Source: Sphaerosporella brunnea (lineage: Eukaryota > Ascomycota > Pezizomycetes > Pezizales > Pyronemataceae). Taken from it: a stretch of DNA of 64,000 bases. Location of the stretch: positions 149,560 through 213,559 of the forward strand of contig VXIS01000047.1 in NCBI GenBank assembly GCA_008704415.1, written 5' to 3'. Made by a program: the position numbers and the translations under genes. Shown here in pieces: positions 1-12,267 of this stretch; position 1 is the first letter of the stretch, and each line of letters opens with the position of its first letter. Below the pieces are notes generated by a model, which did no database searches, was not told where the DNA came from, and saw nothing but the letters and a program-made list of their open reading frames with translations.

Positions 1-2400
1 GCCCTCGCGTCTGTTGGCTTGGGGAGCAGGTGTCCACGGCGTTGATGGCATCAGGGTATGCCACATCGGCGTGTGTGGCGTCAGTGGAGGGGCACTGCTA
101 GGCCCAAGGCAAGCCCGACAGCGAGTGGCGGGAAAATACAGTGCGGGGGGGCTACGGTAGCTGGAACACAGAGCTGTTCCATATCGGGCACCTACAATGG
201 GTTGCTACAACAAGTTCAGCTTGGGATGATGCGAAGTCTACATCGTTGATCGGCTTTCCGTCGGTGTTAGTGGCCACCGCCGGGTAGTATCTGCCTAGCA
301 ATGCTATGACAGTCGTGACCGTCCTATATACAACACACATCTAGTGCTGCCCGATGAGTGGCTACTTTCACTGGTGCCTTCTATCGACCCTCTGGTTGCC
401 CAGGCTTTTCGGCAGACACTGTCATCCCAGACAGAGGCATCTCAAGACATCACCCGTTGAACCACGCCGCAGGGATACCCACCCCGTCACAGCTGTACTC
501 CACATCACCAGAAACACCAAATCACTGTGTTCGCGCACGTCCAGAAACATTTACGAGAATGGGGTGGCTACGTACGTAGACCACAGGCGTCTGCATAGGT
601 TTGCAGGCACTTCGTCTCCCTCGCCCCACGAACAGCCAATATAGTGTGCACTATTTGACTATCGGGTCTGTTTTTCCTGTGCCCCGAGGTGTTCACGCGG
701 TTGGGGGGCTCCACCCCTATGATGCAGAGAGCCCTAGCTAGAACGCAGGAAGCAATACACCGAAATCGCAGGTGAACAGTGCCAGGCGAGTGAGTGATCG
801 CCGGTGCACAACATTTGTTACGGCGGCAGGAACACGCTTCCTCCTCAGCAATAATGTAGTTCCAAAAGGAGCTTCTGTCGGATGAGCCACCGTTCATTCT
901 ATCACTCCGGGCAGTACCGATGTCCATTTAGATCAATCAATATGGCTTTGAACGCTGTGGTGAGATCCCCATCGCCCGTGCTGTTGAACAATTATACTGT
1001 AGCGCGATCGCTGCTAATAACAGTGTTACCAGTGTTTCACGTCGGGTCTGCTTTTAAGTAGGCAACACTATCCATCAAGCCCTTGTGGGAAAGGTTCGCG
1101 GCCGTCAGCCGTGGCGACGCCGCATAATTCCAGTTGTTCGTGATTACACGACGACTGCGTTGGAGTCTGGTGGTAATGACTACCAACGTGACGTGGAGAG
1201 CTGTGGAGGACTCTGTGGCTTTTGAGTTGTTCGGAGGAGGTTTGATCGCATTGCAGATACATGCGGCATTTTGCCAAAATACTGTCTTCATACCGTAAAA
1301 TCTGGGGTGTGAACAGTGGGAACAGTGGCTGCGATCTGCCTCGCCGTGTCACTGCCGCGGCTTAGTCCAGTAATTGCTCAAGATATGAGAACCACAGTGA
1401 CACCATAGCACTACCCTGGGTATCGTAGCGGCTTTGTGCGCTCAGTATCGACGGGAAGACTATCGGGGGCAGTGAATTGGCAGCTCAACCTGTCTTTTAA
1501 GTTCTCGCAGTCAGTCTCAGACTGCAGTCCAGAATGCACCGTATGCCGCGGTCCAGTCCCGTTCTCACTCCATGGGGACCGCAACTGTGCACTCCGATCC
1601 AGGTCGTGGGGCCCAGGGACTGGATTGGACCGCTGTGACTACTGTAGGCTGGATGATGAGCAAGCTCGGTGGCAGCAATATATTTAGATATCGGTGGTGC
1701 CGTATACCGCCAGTGGACGCTTCAAAAAACAAGAAAAACTGCCGCAGGTTTATAAATTTTATTTGACTGTACCGTGATCATCAGCATCGTCGTCAGAACG
1801 CTTAACAACCACGGTCGATGCTCATTCACCACCGAAGCTCAACGTTCAGCACGATGTCTGTCCACAGCCATAGTTCGCAGGCCTGCTGAACCCAAGCTTT
1901 GGCGCTCTTTGAAAAGAGAAGCGCACACAGTCAAAGCACAGTTTCCTGAGGCCTTTCTTCCGTGCCGAGCGATCTCTTCACTCCTCGCGTTCGCAGCAAC
2001 CCCCCGGAGCCTGATGGATCTCACGTCGCGCATATGTTTTTGTGCAAGAAGAACACGCGGGAAAACCTCATCTGGGATCCAGATAATGGGTGCAAGGTGA
2101 AAATCTGCGTCCAGTTGAGATGGAAGTGCGACCGATGTGAATGAGCTTCTGACGGACCTTGAGACAGCTCAATCGTTCTGCCAAGCCGCAGCAAACAGTC
2201 GGAATTTCATTACCACGATCAACAATGCCAGGGAAGTTCTGACAAAGGTTTGTTTACCGCCGCCGCTCCTTCTCCTCCACCGCCCCTTCTCTCCTGAGGC
2301 CTCTGCCATTCGTCATTCTTTTCTACCGCTTCTTTTCACGCTCCCTCGGCTCTCCGTCTCCTTGACCAACCCTTTCCAGGCTTACCTGTTGTGCAAGCAT
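1..2400. other. no recognisable gene
   Basis: I see no protein family, RNA gene, transposon end or tandem repeat here. Open frames are short, occur on both strands and begin without a convincing ATG context or splice sites. The sequence is mixed in composition and looks like eroded intergenic or old transposon DNA. Confidence 0.5.
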
Positions 2401-2526
2401 ACTAACACCGCATCCGCTTAATAATCAGATATTCAGGTCCGACGGATCTGGGCTCAGCGCATTTTGTTGCCGTCGCACTTACCCCAACCATGAATTCGCC
2501 TGGTTCCGTGACGAGTAGAAGGATAA

Positions 2527-2826
2527 GCCAGCATCGATGGAGCAACCCGGGAAACAGGGCTGGGAATCTGGGAAACATCATATCGTGAGCAAAGTGGAGA
2601 ACTGGTCGCCAACGCTGATGGAGGAGTAGAGGATAACGACTCAACACTGCCTCGCTGGAAGCGGAAGCGCAGCCAACTCCAGGCAGCTGATTATATGAAC
2701 TGTGGTATTATGAAGATCATTCAGCAGAAGCCACCCCTAGACGAACATGTGGTTGCCGATGTGATCCAACATTGGCATCTAATTGCGCTTGAACAATCTG
2801 GCAGCGACGATGACGATTACCGTTGA
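2527..2826 (+). other. possible exon, unknown product
   Basis: One frame is open for about 100 codons. It runs through an Asp/Glu-containing stretch, a basic RWKRKRS segment, a central part with alternating hydrophobic and charged residues (HVVADVIQHWHLIALEQ) and an acidic tail DDDDYR before TGA. It has no ATG at its beginning, so it would need an upstream exon, and I could not define the donor. No family is recognised. It may be a real terminal exon or a chance open frame in decayed sequence. Confidence 0.2.
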
Positions 2827-3335
2827 TTGGTGAAATCTGAGAGACCAGGCCATCAACGCTCTCGAATGTCTCGAAAACTAGACGAGCGACTGCCTAATCC
2901 CGACCACATCGGCGTAACTAACCGTGCTCGATCCAATGCTTGCGGCACTGTCTAAATTTGAGGTTGCAAAGAGGAAGCCAACGCCGAAACAAAAACGCGA
3001 TAAATGGGTCACTTGGCGGATTGTGGATGGCAGTGGTCCAGCGGTCATGTATGCTAGGAAAGAAATCGACAAAGAATTGCTATATATTTGCCCACTGGCA
3101 CCGGGGCACTGCGGTCGACCACGATTAACTGCAGGTGGCCCGATGTTACACCCACCTCCCACAGTACCATTTCTGGTACCCCTTACGAGTTATGCCTACA
3201 TTACCTTAAGGGTTACATAACGGTTTATTGACGGTGATGATTATCAACAGTGAGGCTGTATAATCATCTATAAGTCCACTCTATTAGGTAGTGTCCTAAG
3301 AGTTACAAGACTTACGTCATAATGGCGATGGTGAA

Positions 3336-3543
3336 GTTAGTTGCCGGTTCCCATAGAAAAATAGTTTTTTCCAGGGTACAAAATAACTCACCATTCGTGC
3401 GCATACAAATGAATAATGACAACTGCGTTGGTCTAACACCTTGCAGTTGTCACAGGTTATTCACCGTGAGTTATATGGCAAAAAGTGGTTAGTTGCCGGT
3501 TCCCATAGAAAAATAGTTTTTTCCAGGGTACAAAATAACTCAC
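3336..3543. repeat. 56-bp direct repeats flanking a nested hairpin
   Basis: A perfect 56-bp direct repeat occurs at 3336-3391 and 3488-3543 (offset 152 bp). The spacer folds on itself. An inner stem pairs 3410-3426 with 3443-3463, with a small bulge. The last nine bases of the first repeat (ATAACTCAC, 3383-3391) are exactly complementary to 3466-3474, closing an outer stem. The end of the second repeat carries the same nine bases, so two alternative outer pairings are possible. No ORF spans it. It could be the end of a mobile element, a recombination product or a structured regulatory region. Confidence 0.75.
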
Positions 3544-3549
3544 ATCACG

Positions 3550-5185
3550 TTGCGCCCGACCGTTATACCGGAACGTACCCGGTGGGTATATGAGGGGAGC
3601 ACCTGTGACAAGACTTGATAAGTACCAAAGTCACTTCGGTAATTGGTCATCACGTCATAGCTACTGCGGCACTTCAATAGGGCATTCTAGGCGTCAAAGC
3701 TTACGCGTTCAATCACGCCATAGCTGCAGAAGAGTGTCCGAGTTGGAGTGGGGGTTATCTATAATCCCTGGCTAGTCAAAGAAGCTCGGTACCCTTACGT
3801 GGCAATCGGGGCAATTGTTCGTCCGAGGATTGGAAATCAACTTTGAGGCTCAAAGGCGAATCCGTCAGGATATAACCCGCGAGATTTCCCTCGAGTTGAG
3901 AGACCACCAGAGTTAGCAGACATCATCGTTAGGATATTGTGAGGTTCAGCCTTAACAATATTGTCGTTTACACAATCTATATTCGTTTCGAAATCTTTAT
4001 TCTATTTTCCCTTCGGTACGAATATACTCGTACCATTAGCGAATCTTTACCGATCCCGTATTTGAAAGCTCTTCGCCCAACAAGTGTCTTTTCCTTAGAA
4101 AAGGATTACTGTTTGGCCTATCTTCCTTGTACGCGGTTTAGTGAACCTAGTGGTTTTACACCCGAGCCGTGAGGCACAAAAGACTACCCGTGCTGGTCTT
4201 GCCTTTCGACCGAACCGTTACCTGCCACCCAGTGCAGTTTGCACCGGGGACTCAGCCAGAGGCACCGTGTGGAGCCCTGTTTTCAACAAGATCCACAACG
4301 CCACGGCGCCTCTGTATTTGCGGTCCTGCTACGGCCAGGCCGCCACTACCGACACCACCCCACGTGGCCCCTCCAGAACATGCATGATGGGTGCTTCCTG
4401 TCGTTGGGTCATCCTGTCTTCTCTACGACCACACCACACGATGCCCTTGACAACAACCTCCAGTTTATCGGCTGACCGATCGCTCGGCTGCTGCCTGAAG
4501 AGAGCCGTCTTTCCACGGTACATGACGACGTCATCGTTGCCGTCGCTGGAGGGCAGCTACAGGGATGCACACGAGACCGCGAGACGAGACTGGGAATGAT
4601 CGAGACACGTCGAGAACTGTTGAGACCGCTCGAGAATGGCGACACTGACCGAGAATGACGGCGGCCTCGCGAGACTATGCGAGACGCGGCGAGAATCTCT
4701 CCGGCGCGGGAGAGCTTCCAGTCTGCATCGTTAACTGGGCGGACGGGTCATGCGCGCTGGTGCACCTAGATGGGCGAGGAACATAACAACAAATTTGTGT
4801 ACCAGCCACTCGATATGGAACATTTCATCGGTCATCCTCCACCGAATCACTATGCACTGGCAACGACCGAAATCAAACCCCAGAACGCCCTGCTTGCGCC
4901 ATGCGCGCAACGTGATGACGGCCTGGAGAGTCTCGGGGGTCATGCGAGCTTGATGGCGTCCTTGAGCGTTCCCTGCAACGGAGAAGAGCCGTTTTGCCGG
5001 CGCTGTGGAAGCTAAACCGCGGTGTCAGCATTGACAACCAGAGTATCGTGAGATGACTTACGCTGAGTCGAGTAATAGTCACCAGCGGGGAGGGCGGTTG
5101 GTATGGAATGCGGCGTCTCCACGAGGAAAAAACCGTGCAACTGCGGTTTCGACCACTATCATTTCTGCATTCGCTTTGTGCCGCA
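3550..5185. other. no secure gene; locally AT-richer then CGAGA-rich
   Basis: From about 3.55 to 4.15 kb the sequence is more AT-rich than its surroundings and has no convincing frame. Between about 4567 and 4700 the pentamer CGAGA (or TCTCG) recurs roughly ten times in 140 bp, which is unlike neighbouring sequence. No protein family, intron set or TIR could be assigned in the rest. Confidence 0.4.
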
Positions 5186-5187
5186 GG

Positions 5188-5628
5188 TGAGAAATCCCAA
5201 GCAAGTGGGCAGATGGCGCGGATCGTTGTTCCTTTCGCCAGCGTAAAGAGTGCGTGTTTGTGAACCGGACGCGCTTCTTCCGGGAGTCCGTGCCGCTGGC
5301 GTTGCGCCTGGACCCGATCCCCCCGCTGGCGTCATTCGTGACGCTGTGCGTGCAGCACGGGCGCAGGTTATGCGCCAATCGCCAGTTCTCGCAACCTGCA
5401 CTGGTGTGTTTGGGGAAAAAAGGTTCCGTCCGGAGCTCGCTCCGGGCTTGCCTTTTGGCTCGAGAAGAGACTGCGATTTTCGTGAGGAAATCTAACCAAC
5501 CAATTCCCCTTGCCAACCTACCAGCCACCACTCATACGGCCACGCTGTCAATCCGCGGGATGCGTTCTTTTCCTCCGATGCACCCACTTGCACCCGCCGC
5601 TCGTTCACACAGCTCGCTGAATCTCTGA
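5188..5628 (+). other. open frame of about 145 codons, unknown
   Basis: This frame is open from a stop near 5185 to TGA at about 5628. A plausible splice acceptor (GTGCCGCAG) lies just before it. The translated segment has a Cys/Arg-rich start, a proline-containing hydrophobic middle (around LRLDPIPPLASFVTLC) and a serine/proline-rich end. The opposite strand is also open for 150 codons, so this could be chance in GC-rich DNA. No family is recognised. Confidence 0.2.
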
Positions 5629-7285
5629 GATGTTGGACACAACGAGCAGTCTACCCTCACCAATACTGAGGTGATTTCCCTCGCTCTCGAAAACCCCAAC
5701 CAACCGTCAGGATGTCGATTCCCGTGCCGCCCCCGTTCCCGCGATATCAACCGCAGGGTAAGAAACCTCCTCGCTGATCGGGGAAGTGATGCACTTCGGA
5801 TGATTTCAGATCACACGGTATAACTCTTCAGCACCGCACACGGGAGTGACAATTCGAGACTGAGTGATGGGTGCATTGCGCGGGAGATTGATAACAGACA
5901 CAGACACCGGGGGAGATTGATAACAGACACTGGGGAAGATTGATAAGGTTCCTCCCGCCGAGGCTCGACCATACCTTTAAAGGTGGCATGTTGACGAACT
6001 ACATCACTTGGTGTCTGACCCGGCCGTCAACACCGAACCACGGAGACATGGTGCTGGAATCGGCGGTGTCGACCACTCAAGCAGCGAAAGATGCCGATCA
6101 CCAGCAAGGAAAGCTCCATCCTTGATATCAGCAATGTTCCCGAGTGGCACACAGCAATCGCGGTTCCGCTTCCGCCCGCGTCCTGTCCGCTGCCTCCCGC
6201 GCCCGCTTCTCCATCTGCACCGCCTCGATCTCCCGCTCCCGGTTCCAATCTACGCACCAACCAATTCGTCAAACGCTCTGACAAAGTCTGCAATTACGGA
6301 GCTCCATATGGGAATGGAGGCTGCTTCTTCCCTGAAAAGAACAAGGAGCAAACGGTCTCCCGCAATATACCTGTCGAAAGCACTGAATATGTCCTGCAAT
6401 CACGGCTTTCAACAACGTGCGTCCCGGATGCATCAGTATCATAACTGCGAAATAGTATGGCAGTGGAGAGCTGCCCGCGAGTCTGTAGAGACCCGCTTGA
6501 GTGTTGGAACGGGGTATCTGAAGGATAGCGATAGCTTGCGCCCCCCTGCGCCCCCGCTTCACGAAATCGAATAGAAACCGCAATAGAATCGTGATTTTGC
6601 AATTGAAAGGGATTTGATCCCTGCCAACGTGTTTTGGCTACCCGGACATATCGCCATTCACAATGATGCATGGGAAGTCGGTAGATCTATTTCCATAATA
6701 GACCACTTATCCATTCCGCTCCATTGCCACTTGGAGTTCTTCAGTGGGATTTTCAAACTCAACTGCTAGCATATCCTCGAGCGTGTATTGCAACAATAGA
6801 GAGCCAATGGAAAATCGGAATGGTTATCCTGATGTACGGCGGCAGTTAAAAAGGCGCCCCGATTGATGTTGAAAGTCGCAAGCAAGAGTGCTTCTCCGCG
6901 TGCCAGATTGATGCACTGACGGCGTGTATGACATCGCGATCGGGGCTTGTCGGTAGAGCAATTTCCACCACTAACTGCGCCGGCAGTTTCCCCCCACAGC
7001 AATCAAAATGCCTACAAACCTTCGTTGCGGTTCGCGGTGGTGGCTGTTGGTCGATATCGTCAAAGCTGGTCACTGGGATTTTAAAAACTAGTGAATTGGT
7101 AGGCGTTTCGCACACAGCAGATGCTGCTTTTTGATTGCATGCTGTTTGTATAGGTCTGTGAATGTAATATAAAAACAAGAACTGAACACAATCCGTAGCC
7201 GAAAATTAACATTTTGTGCTGCGCACTGAATGTTCAACCGGCACAAGCACGGTATCGCTGTCAATGCTACAGTCATGAAACCCCC
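5629..7285. other. no gene recognised; small minisatellite inside
   Basis: Apart from the short repeat at about 5880-5946 I find nothing supportable. Overlapping frames of up to 188 codons occur on both strands around 6.0-6.7 kb, but they are proline/serine-rich without conserved motifs or consistent splice sites. Confidence 0.4.
5878..5946. repeat. three-copy minisatellite
   Basis: The unit GGGAGATTGATAACAGACAC recurs, with a slightly shortened third copy (GGAAGATTGATAAGG). The units are 23-29 bp because of a small internal GACACC duplication. The repeat is non-coding as far as can be seen. Confidence 0.7.
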
Positions 7286-7288
7286 CAT

Positions 7289-8575
7289 TCACGCCACCGC
7301 GCCATCACCATCACCATCACCACTGTCCATTTCTTGATAGTCCCCCTGCGTCTCACCAGTCGGCGAAGCGTTGTCGGAAATATTATATTCTTTCAACAGA
7401 ACGTCGGCAGTGATCGGTTCTTGCGGTGGTTCCAGACTGCATTGGTCAAGCGCACGACTAGCGGCAAGTTGCTGAATGGCGTCTTCAAGTTTCCGACGAT
7501 ATTCGGCCAAGTCAAATGTAACCTGGAGGTCACATCTCTCCTGGGACGGAAGAAGGTCGGTAATATAGATGAGTGGGTTATCCACATGCAAATGCGGTAG
7601 CAATGACTAAATCAGAATGGTGTCAGCTTGCCGGGACGCGGGTTGACGGACTGATATATATCGCATAATCGGCAATGGGAAACTTACCATTCGAATGCCG
7701 TCCACATCCGGCTTGCCATCTCTCAGCCGCCAAAACTCAACAAATGCGGACATGGGTCCCACCCAGTCATCAGCCCGTACGGTTTCAATGATTTCATCAT
7801 AAACTTCCCAGTCGCTATCGCTGTCACATGGCAGCCCCTCCTCACGAACGCTGATGTCTCTCCCTGCAAACTCCGGTTTCGCCTTCAACAGTGTACGGGC
7901 CCGCCTGTTGCCAAAGCGCCAGATATACTCGTCGATTCGCCTCTGGCTCTCGGGTGTTGGTGCGCAGGAAGAGCGGTCTTCGTGAACTTTGATCAGCACG
8001 ACCAGTTGCACGCCTGGCTCCATCAACAGCCATTGGAATGCGTCCGCCACGAGCTCCTCGTAAGACTCGGCAAATCCAACCTCGAAGACGACGCCTTGCG
8101 CTGGTTTCCCGCATGGTCTAGAATCCCGACAGCGGAAGCTTGCAACCGCATCAGGAAGGCGGCGCCATGCGGGCCACGGCGGTGATTGTCCAGGTGGGGC
8201 TTTGTAGCTGCAGTATGATTGCCAGTCGACTCGCCCCTTGACCGCAAGGTCGACGGGCACGCCGGCATAGTGCCAGTCGCGTTGATCAATCGCGTCGAAC
8301 AGTTGGGCCACGTATGTCAGGATAGACTCATGTATCGGGTAATTACAGCCGCTGATGCGCAGGGTGCAGGTCGCAGGGTCGTAAGAATATGTAGGGAAGC
8401 AGCTGCGCGAGCATATCGCCAGTAGTCCTGTGGTAGGCCACGACAGATACACGTCGTGTTCAACGTGCAGCACGAGGTCCACCTCATCCATGAACGGTGC
8501 CCGCAAGAAGGTGGCGATTCTATCGTGGATGCTGGTTGCTGAGCGCGAGTCGTGTTCGGTAGGTTGGTGCGACAT
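7289..8575 (-). CDS. PD-(D/E)XK nuclease-fold-like protein, two exons
   Basis: The ATG at 8575 opens exon 1 (8575-7688, 296 codons). An 81-nt intron (7687-7607, GTAAGT donor, GCTGAC branch, TTTAG acceptor) keeps the frame. Exon 2 runs from 7606 to the stop at 7289, giving about 401 residues. Around residues 141-195 the protein reads PD, then FRCRD, then GVVFEVGFAES, then LVVLIKV. This pattern fits the PD-(D/E)XK fold as seen in fungal restriction-endonuclease-like proteins: an acidic residue, then E-x-G on a strand where canonical enzymes have E-x-K, then an amphipathic helix and a hydrophobic strand. The lysine is replaced, so activity is uncertain. The tail has a short predicted coiled coil (EYRRKLEDAIQQLAAS) and an acidic Gly-Asp repeat end. 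It stands alone, with no operon-like partner. It is related in plan to the genes at 26.7 and 32.0 kb. The gene model is well supported; the function is inferred from the fold only. Confidence 0.75.
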
Positions 8576-8706
8576 GATTACGTCGAGGAAGGGAAGTCGA
8601 ATAGCTGTGTTGAAAGTAGACGTGTAGGAGTTGAGGCTTAGCCGAAGTGGAAGGATAGTTGTCTAAAAGTAATTGTTTTACTACATACCGGCTGATGTAG
8701 CTGCGT

Positions 8707-8714
8707 CTTATATA
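8707..8714 (-). promoter_or_regulatory. TATA box of the 7.3-8.6 kb gene
   Basis: TATATAAG reads on the minus strand 132-139 nt upstream of the ATG. The leader between them is rich in pyrimidines and A (CTTCCACTT, CTTCCCTTCCTCG), typical of fungal 5' UTRs. Confidence 0.6.
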
Positions 8715-8719
8715 CATCT

Positions 8720-10230
8720 TATAGCTTCACTGGGTATCACTCGGTGATGCCCAAACCCTAGTCACACCATCTCACCCGTCCTATCCTCGTCACTCGTCCT
8801 GCCTAGGAAGCCGGTTTCCAACAAGCTGATATTGGTTCTGTCAGAGTGCGGGAGGATCAGGGAGTAGCGAGGCACGTCAGTTATACTCACGGGACAATTT
8901 TAGGACGGTGTATAGCGGCTCAACCCTACGTTCATAGACCCGCTTGGGGACTGAACCCTCCAGCAGTTTTCCCGATACCCAGCCAAACTGGCTGTCTGCG
9001 GTGGACAGCTCAGCAACTCACGCTGGTTCGTTGACATGCGGCCTGGCCGGCTGGCTGTGGGCTGCAACAGCGATCATTGCGGTGTTCCTCACTGAGGCGA
9101 CCAGGAATTCTTGCTTGATTGGATAATTGTCTGCACATTCACATTCCACCCACAAAGACAAAGCCAGTGAAGCCCGAATGCGAGGTTTCGAAGCCGGAAT
9201 CCTGATTAACGCAGCCTTTTTCGCACCCAGGCCATGTGGGCCGCCTACTGGGAACACTGCCCTCATGCGTCCGACTCATTCCGCGACTGTTTTACGCTGT
9301 ACGGACCAGAAGAGGAACACTAAGCTACTACATTACCCGGTATCGGCGCGAAACAGCGCTGAAGTATCGATGATCGCCATCGCTAGGCTTGATTCGAACG
9401 CGACTGACCAGTCCAACTCCCAGCTGCGACATTTCCAGACCTTCGGCTTTTCCCAATTGCCGGATAGAACGTGTTCAGGGCCGATCTGGAGTTTGTATGC
9501 TCCCAGATGGAGACACTTCGAGTGCGGCGAGTTCAGTGCCGCCTCACGCAGTGTGACCCCGGACCCCAATCCCGTTGGTTCAACAGCGCCATCCAGGGAA
9601 TGTGCTACTGCCCGACGAAAGGAAAACACCTGATGCCGCACGTGTATCCGCGCATTTCCGATGTGAAAGAATGCGCTCCACACTGGGATCTCAGGAGCCT
9701 GGAGCGCTCATCGCAACCATCGCAAACGCGGACAGGATAACCCTCGATGGTTCCAATGCCACCCTGTGGGGCCACAGACGGATATGTGCTTCTAATAGAG
9801 TGGCCATTTTAAACAACAGCGTGTAATATGATCAGCGGTCTTTTCGGGCAGCGCATATGTCGGCACGCAATCCATGCCACGGCCTCCACTGCAAAAGAAA
9901 AGCTGTCTCTCCACGTCCCGCCTACTCATTCCCGGGTGCCTCGGAAAACTAGTCCTGTGGGTATGTTGTGACGGCACCTCACCCGGCGGCGCCTAGGTGC
10001 CTGGAGGCCATGTGCGCGATGTGGCAGCGCGGCAGGGTGCTGAGGGAATGAGCGGACAGGGCAGCCGGGTGCCGAGGGCTCTACATACCAAAGCGCAGTG
10101 ATACCGAGCGCAGTGGGCAACCCCGTATATTCCGTAGATGTTGGAAAACTGGCTCTCTAGGCAGTTGATGCACGGACAAGGACGAGTGATACGCTGTGAT
10201 GGAGAACCGAGTGATATCTCGTGAGGCTTG
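8720..10230. other. no gene recognised
   Basis: Frames of up to 168 codons exist on both strands (around 9.1-9.8 kb), but none has a motif, a supported start or splice signals. I see no transposon termini here. Confidence 0.4.
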
Positions 10231-10237
10231 GAAAGGG

Positions 10238-10246
10238 TATATATTT
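10238..10246 (+). promoter_or_regulatory. orphan TATA-like promoter
   Basis: TATATATTT is followed by a long pyrimidine-rich leader (CTTCACCCCTCACC, CATCTCTTG). This resembles the 5' regions of the recognised genes in this window, but no matching intact coding region follows. The next open frame of any size begins at about 10.8 kb and lacks an ATG. It may be the surviving promoter of a decayed gene. Confidence 0.3.
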
Positions 10247-10796
10247 GGGTAGATTAGCCTCCTAAAGCGTAATCATACAATTTACCTTCACCCCTCACCA
10301 TCATCTCTTGAAGCTTAATCTCCACATAGAGACCACTTTCAACAGTAGACGCCACTGCGGATTGCCGCACACCACTTTCGGCGGCCCAGCAACCTTATCG
10401 GCAATTTATTCAGGCCAAAATAGGTAACGGTGCTGGTCGGTGGGGAGGATCCGTGTTGTGCGGTGTGATTCCGATTGTCAGTGAGTACGTGGCCCAGCGC
10501 CCTGCATCGTCCACGTTGGCATCGCCAACTGTGCCTAGTCGCTCCGACCATGACCATCTGCAGACCGACCGATGGATTGCCTGCGGCAATCTGTACCTAC
10601 GTACCTGGAAAGCATGAATCCTGGTCCTGCGACCAAGTCTGCCGTTCAACTGCCACATGCTCATACTGGCACGTACCACCCAGGGCACAGTCGAATAGTC
10701 AGGATACTACACCATCGTGGCGTGTGTATTTGCAGTGCTATCAGCAGAACACAGTCATCACGCTCCTCGATCGCAGGTTCGCCATGCGGCCGTTGA

Positions 10797-11294
10797 TCGC
10801 CCCCTTCTGCTGCCGTCGGGGTTAGGGGCGACCCGGCGCGGCTGCCCCAGGTCCACACCATCCGATTCAAGAACGCCACGTGGCGGGTGTCGGGGGGCTT
10901 TCGATCACCAGCCTGGCCAATTTTGGCAGGACCCACATTCACTTGGCATGCCGTCGTCCAGCCGCAGTGCCTACGGCCGTCTGGACGCCGCGGCGCCTGC
11001 AATATCGGCGTTTTGGAAGCTATTGTCGCTCAACGTCATGCGCATCAAGCCTGTCACCGTGTGTTTTGCGGTGTCCGTGCATTGGCAGAGTCGACATCCA
11101 GTCGCACAGTTGACAAAGGAAAGCATAGTCTAACCAATACAACGTGCGAAACGGTCCCTTTCGCACTTAGGGTGTACCAGGCCACCGATTTCCATTCTAA
11201 AACGCACCCCGCGCATCCCTTGAGACCACCACGCCAAACGTTTTCACCGTTCGTTGAAATCGAGCGCGCGCTTGTCTGTGGCACGACACGATAG
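10797..11294 (+). other. open frame of about 165 codons, possibly a decayed gene
   Basis: The frame is open without an initiating ATG. It includes a stretch that reads like folded protein (IRFKNATWRVSGGF, then FTWHAV) and a less ordered, Pro/Thr-rich end. It lies downstream of the orphan TATA-like sequence at 10.24 kb. The region between contains stops in all frames, so the gene would need introns or be broken. No family is recognised. Confidence 0.2.
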
Positions 11295-11345
11295 CAAAAA
11301 GCCCGTTTTAAACGGACTGTGTATTTTGACGGCGCAAAAAGGAAG

Positions 11346-12240
11346 CTAAACACGGCTATTCCTGCGAACCCGACTCATTATCCTCCTGGGTGTTTGGTTA
11401 GTATGGTTTTCCGGTTTGCAGTCAAACTCACAAGGAAAACTCTTTGGGTTCTGGTGACTCGCACATGGCGACAGCTGAGCTGTTTTATGGTTAACCAAGA
11501 GCGGCGATGGTGCCGGAGTGGTGCGATGATCCAGCGGCGCACCCCCCGGACTCACGAAGGCAAGAATTAGACTCGTCCTGGTCTGCGTCAGCAGGGCGAG
11601 GTCGGTGCTGTGTCCGTAACCCATTTTCGATGTTGCTTTACGCATCTTGGACGTGATGTCGATCTTCCTCGTCGAGGGGCTCGCGGTGGTTTTCGTGGCT
11701 TCTTGACTCGGCGTCGCGTCCTTGGCAATTCTTTCTTCCAGGAACTTGTGAAGGGATTTATTCGCTACTTGAGTCGCCTTTCCTATCTCTGAGCGGTTCG
11801 AATGGCATTTGTTCATGAGTTGGGTGATGGTTCCTCCGCCATGGTTGCGCTAGTTAGAGCACAATACATGCCGGACGTTAAGTGTGATGCGTAGGCACGC
11901 AGCTCTTGAAGATCGTTCGTAGCCGTAACCTTGTTCTTGAGATTTAGCAATCCTATAGTCCCAGTCGGGAACGGGCATCCAAGTCGGGTCGTGGACTCCG
12001 CTCATGAGATCCTCTGTTTGAAGGATTGTTCAAAAGGGCTGACGATAGCCTGTATATGTGGTAGACGATGCCTTAACCCGATGAGCAGCATGATCTCACC
12101 CAGGGTTCGCTTAGAAAACCGCCGGTTCCACGTGTTGTTCTCCATCATCTTCACGGCCAGCAGCGTAGGCTGGTTGATATCGGTCTTGCCGGTTCTCGAC
12201 CGTCCTTGGGGAGATGACTCCGGTCCTCCCAGCAATTACT
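11346..12240 (-). pseudogene. decayed gene of unknown family
   Basis: Two minus-strand frames read on from one another. From about 12235 one frame gives a basic segment containing NTWNRRFSKRTLGEI and HRLPHIQAIVSPFEQ, ending at TGA near 12003. A second frame then continues with HDPTWMPVPDWDYRIAKS and, after one more stop near 11850, a 156-codon Lys/Ser/Thr-rich frame (ATG at 11816) to about 11346. A GTGCCT...CTAACTAG pair near 11.85-11.9 kb could be an intron of about 50 nt. The continuity suggests a once-coding gene with at least one frameshift, perhaps part of a transposon. I do not recognise the family. Confidence 0.3.
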
Positions 12241-12267
12241 AAGCCGTGCCATCAGGTGCACGCAGCC

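Noticed and set aside
7296..7324. CATCAC repeat reading as a histidine run on the plus strand
   Set aside because: On the minus strand it encodes the acidic Gly-Asp tail of the 7.3-8.6 kb gene, which is the supported reading.
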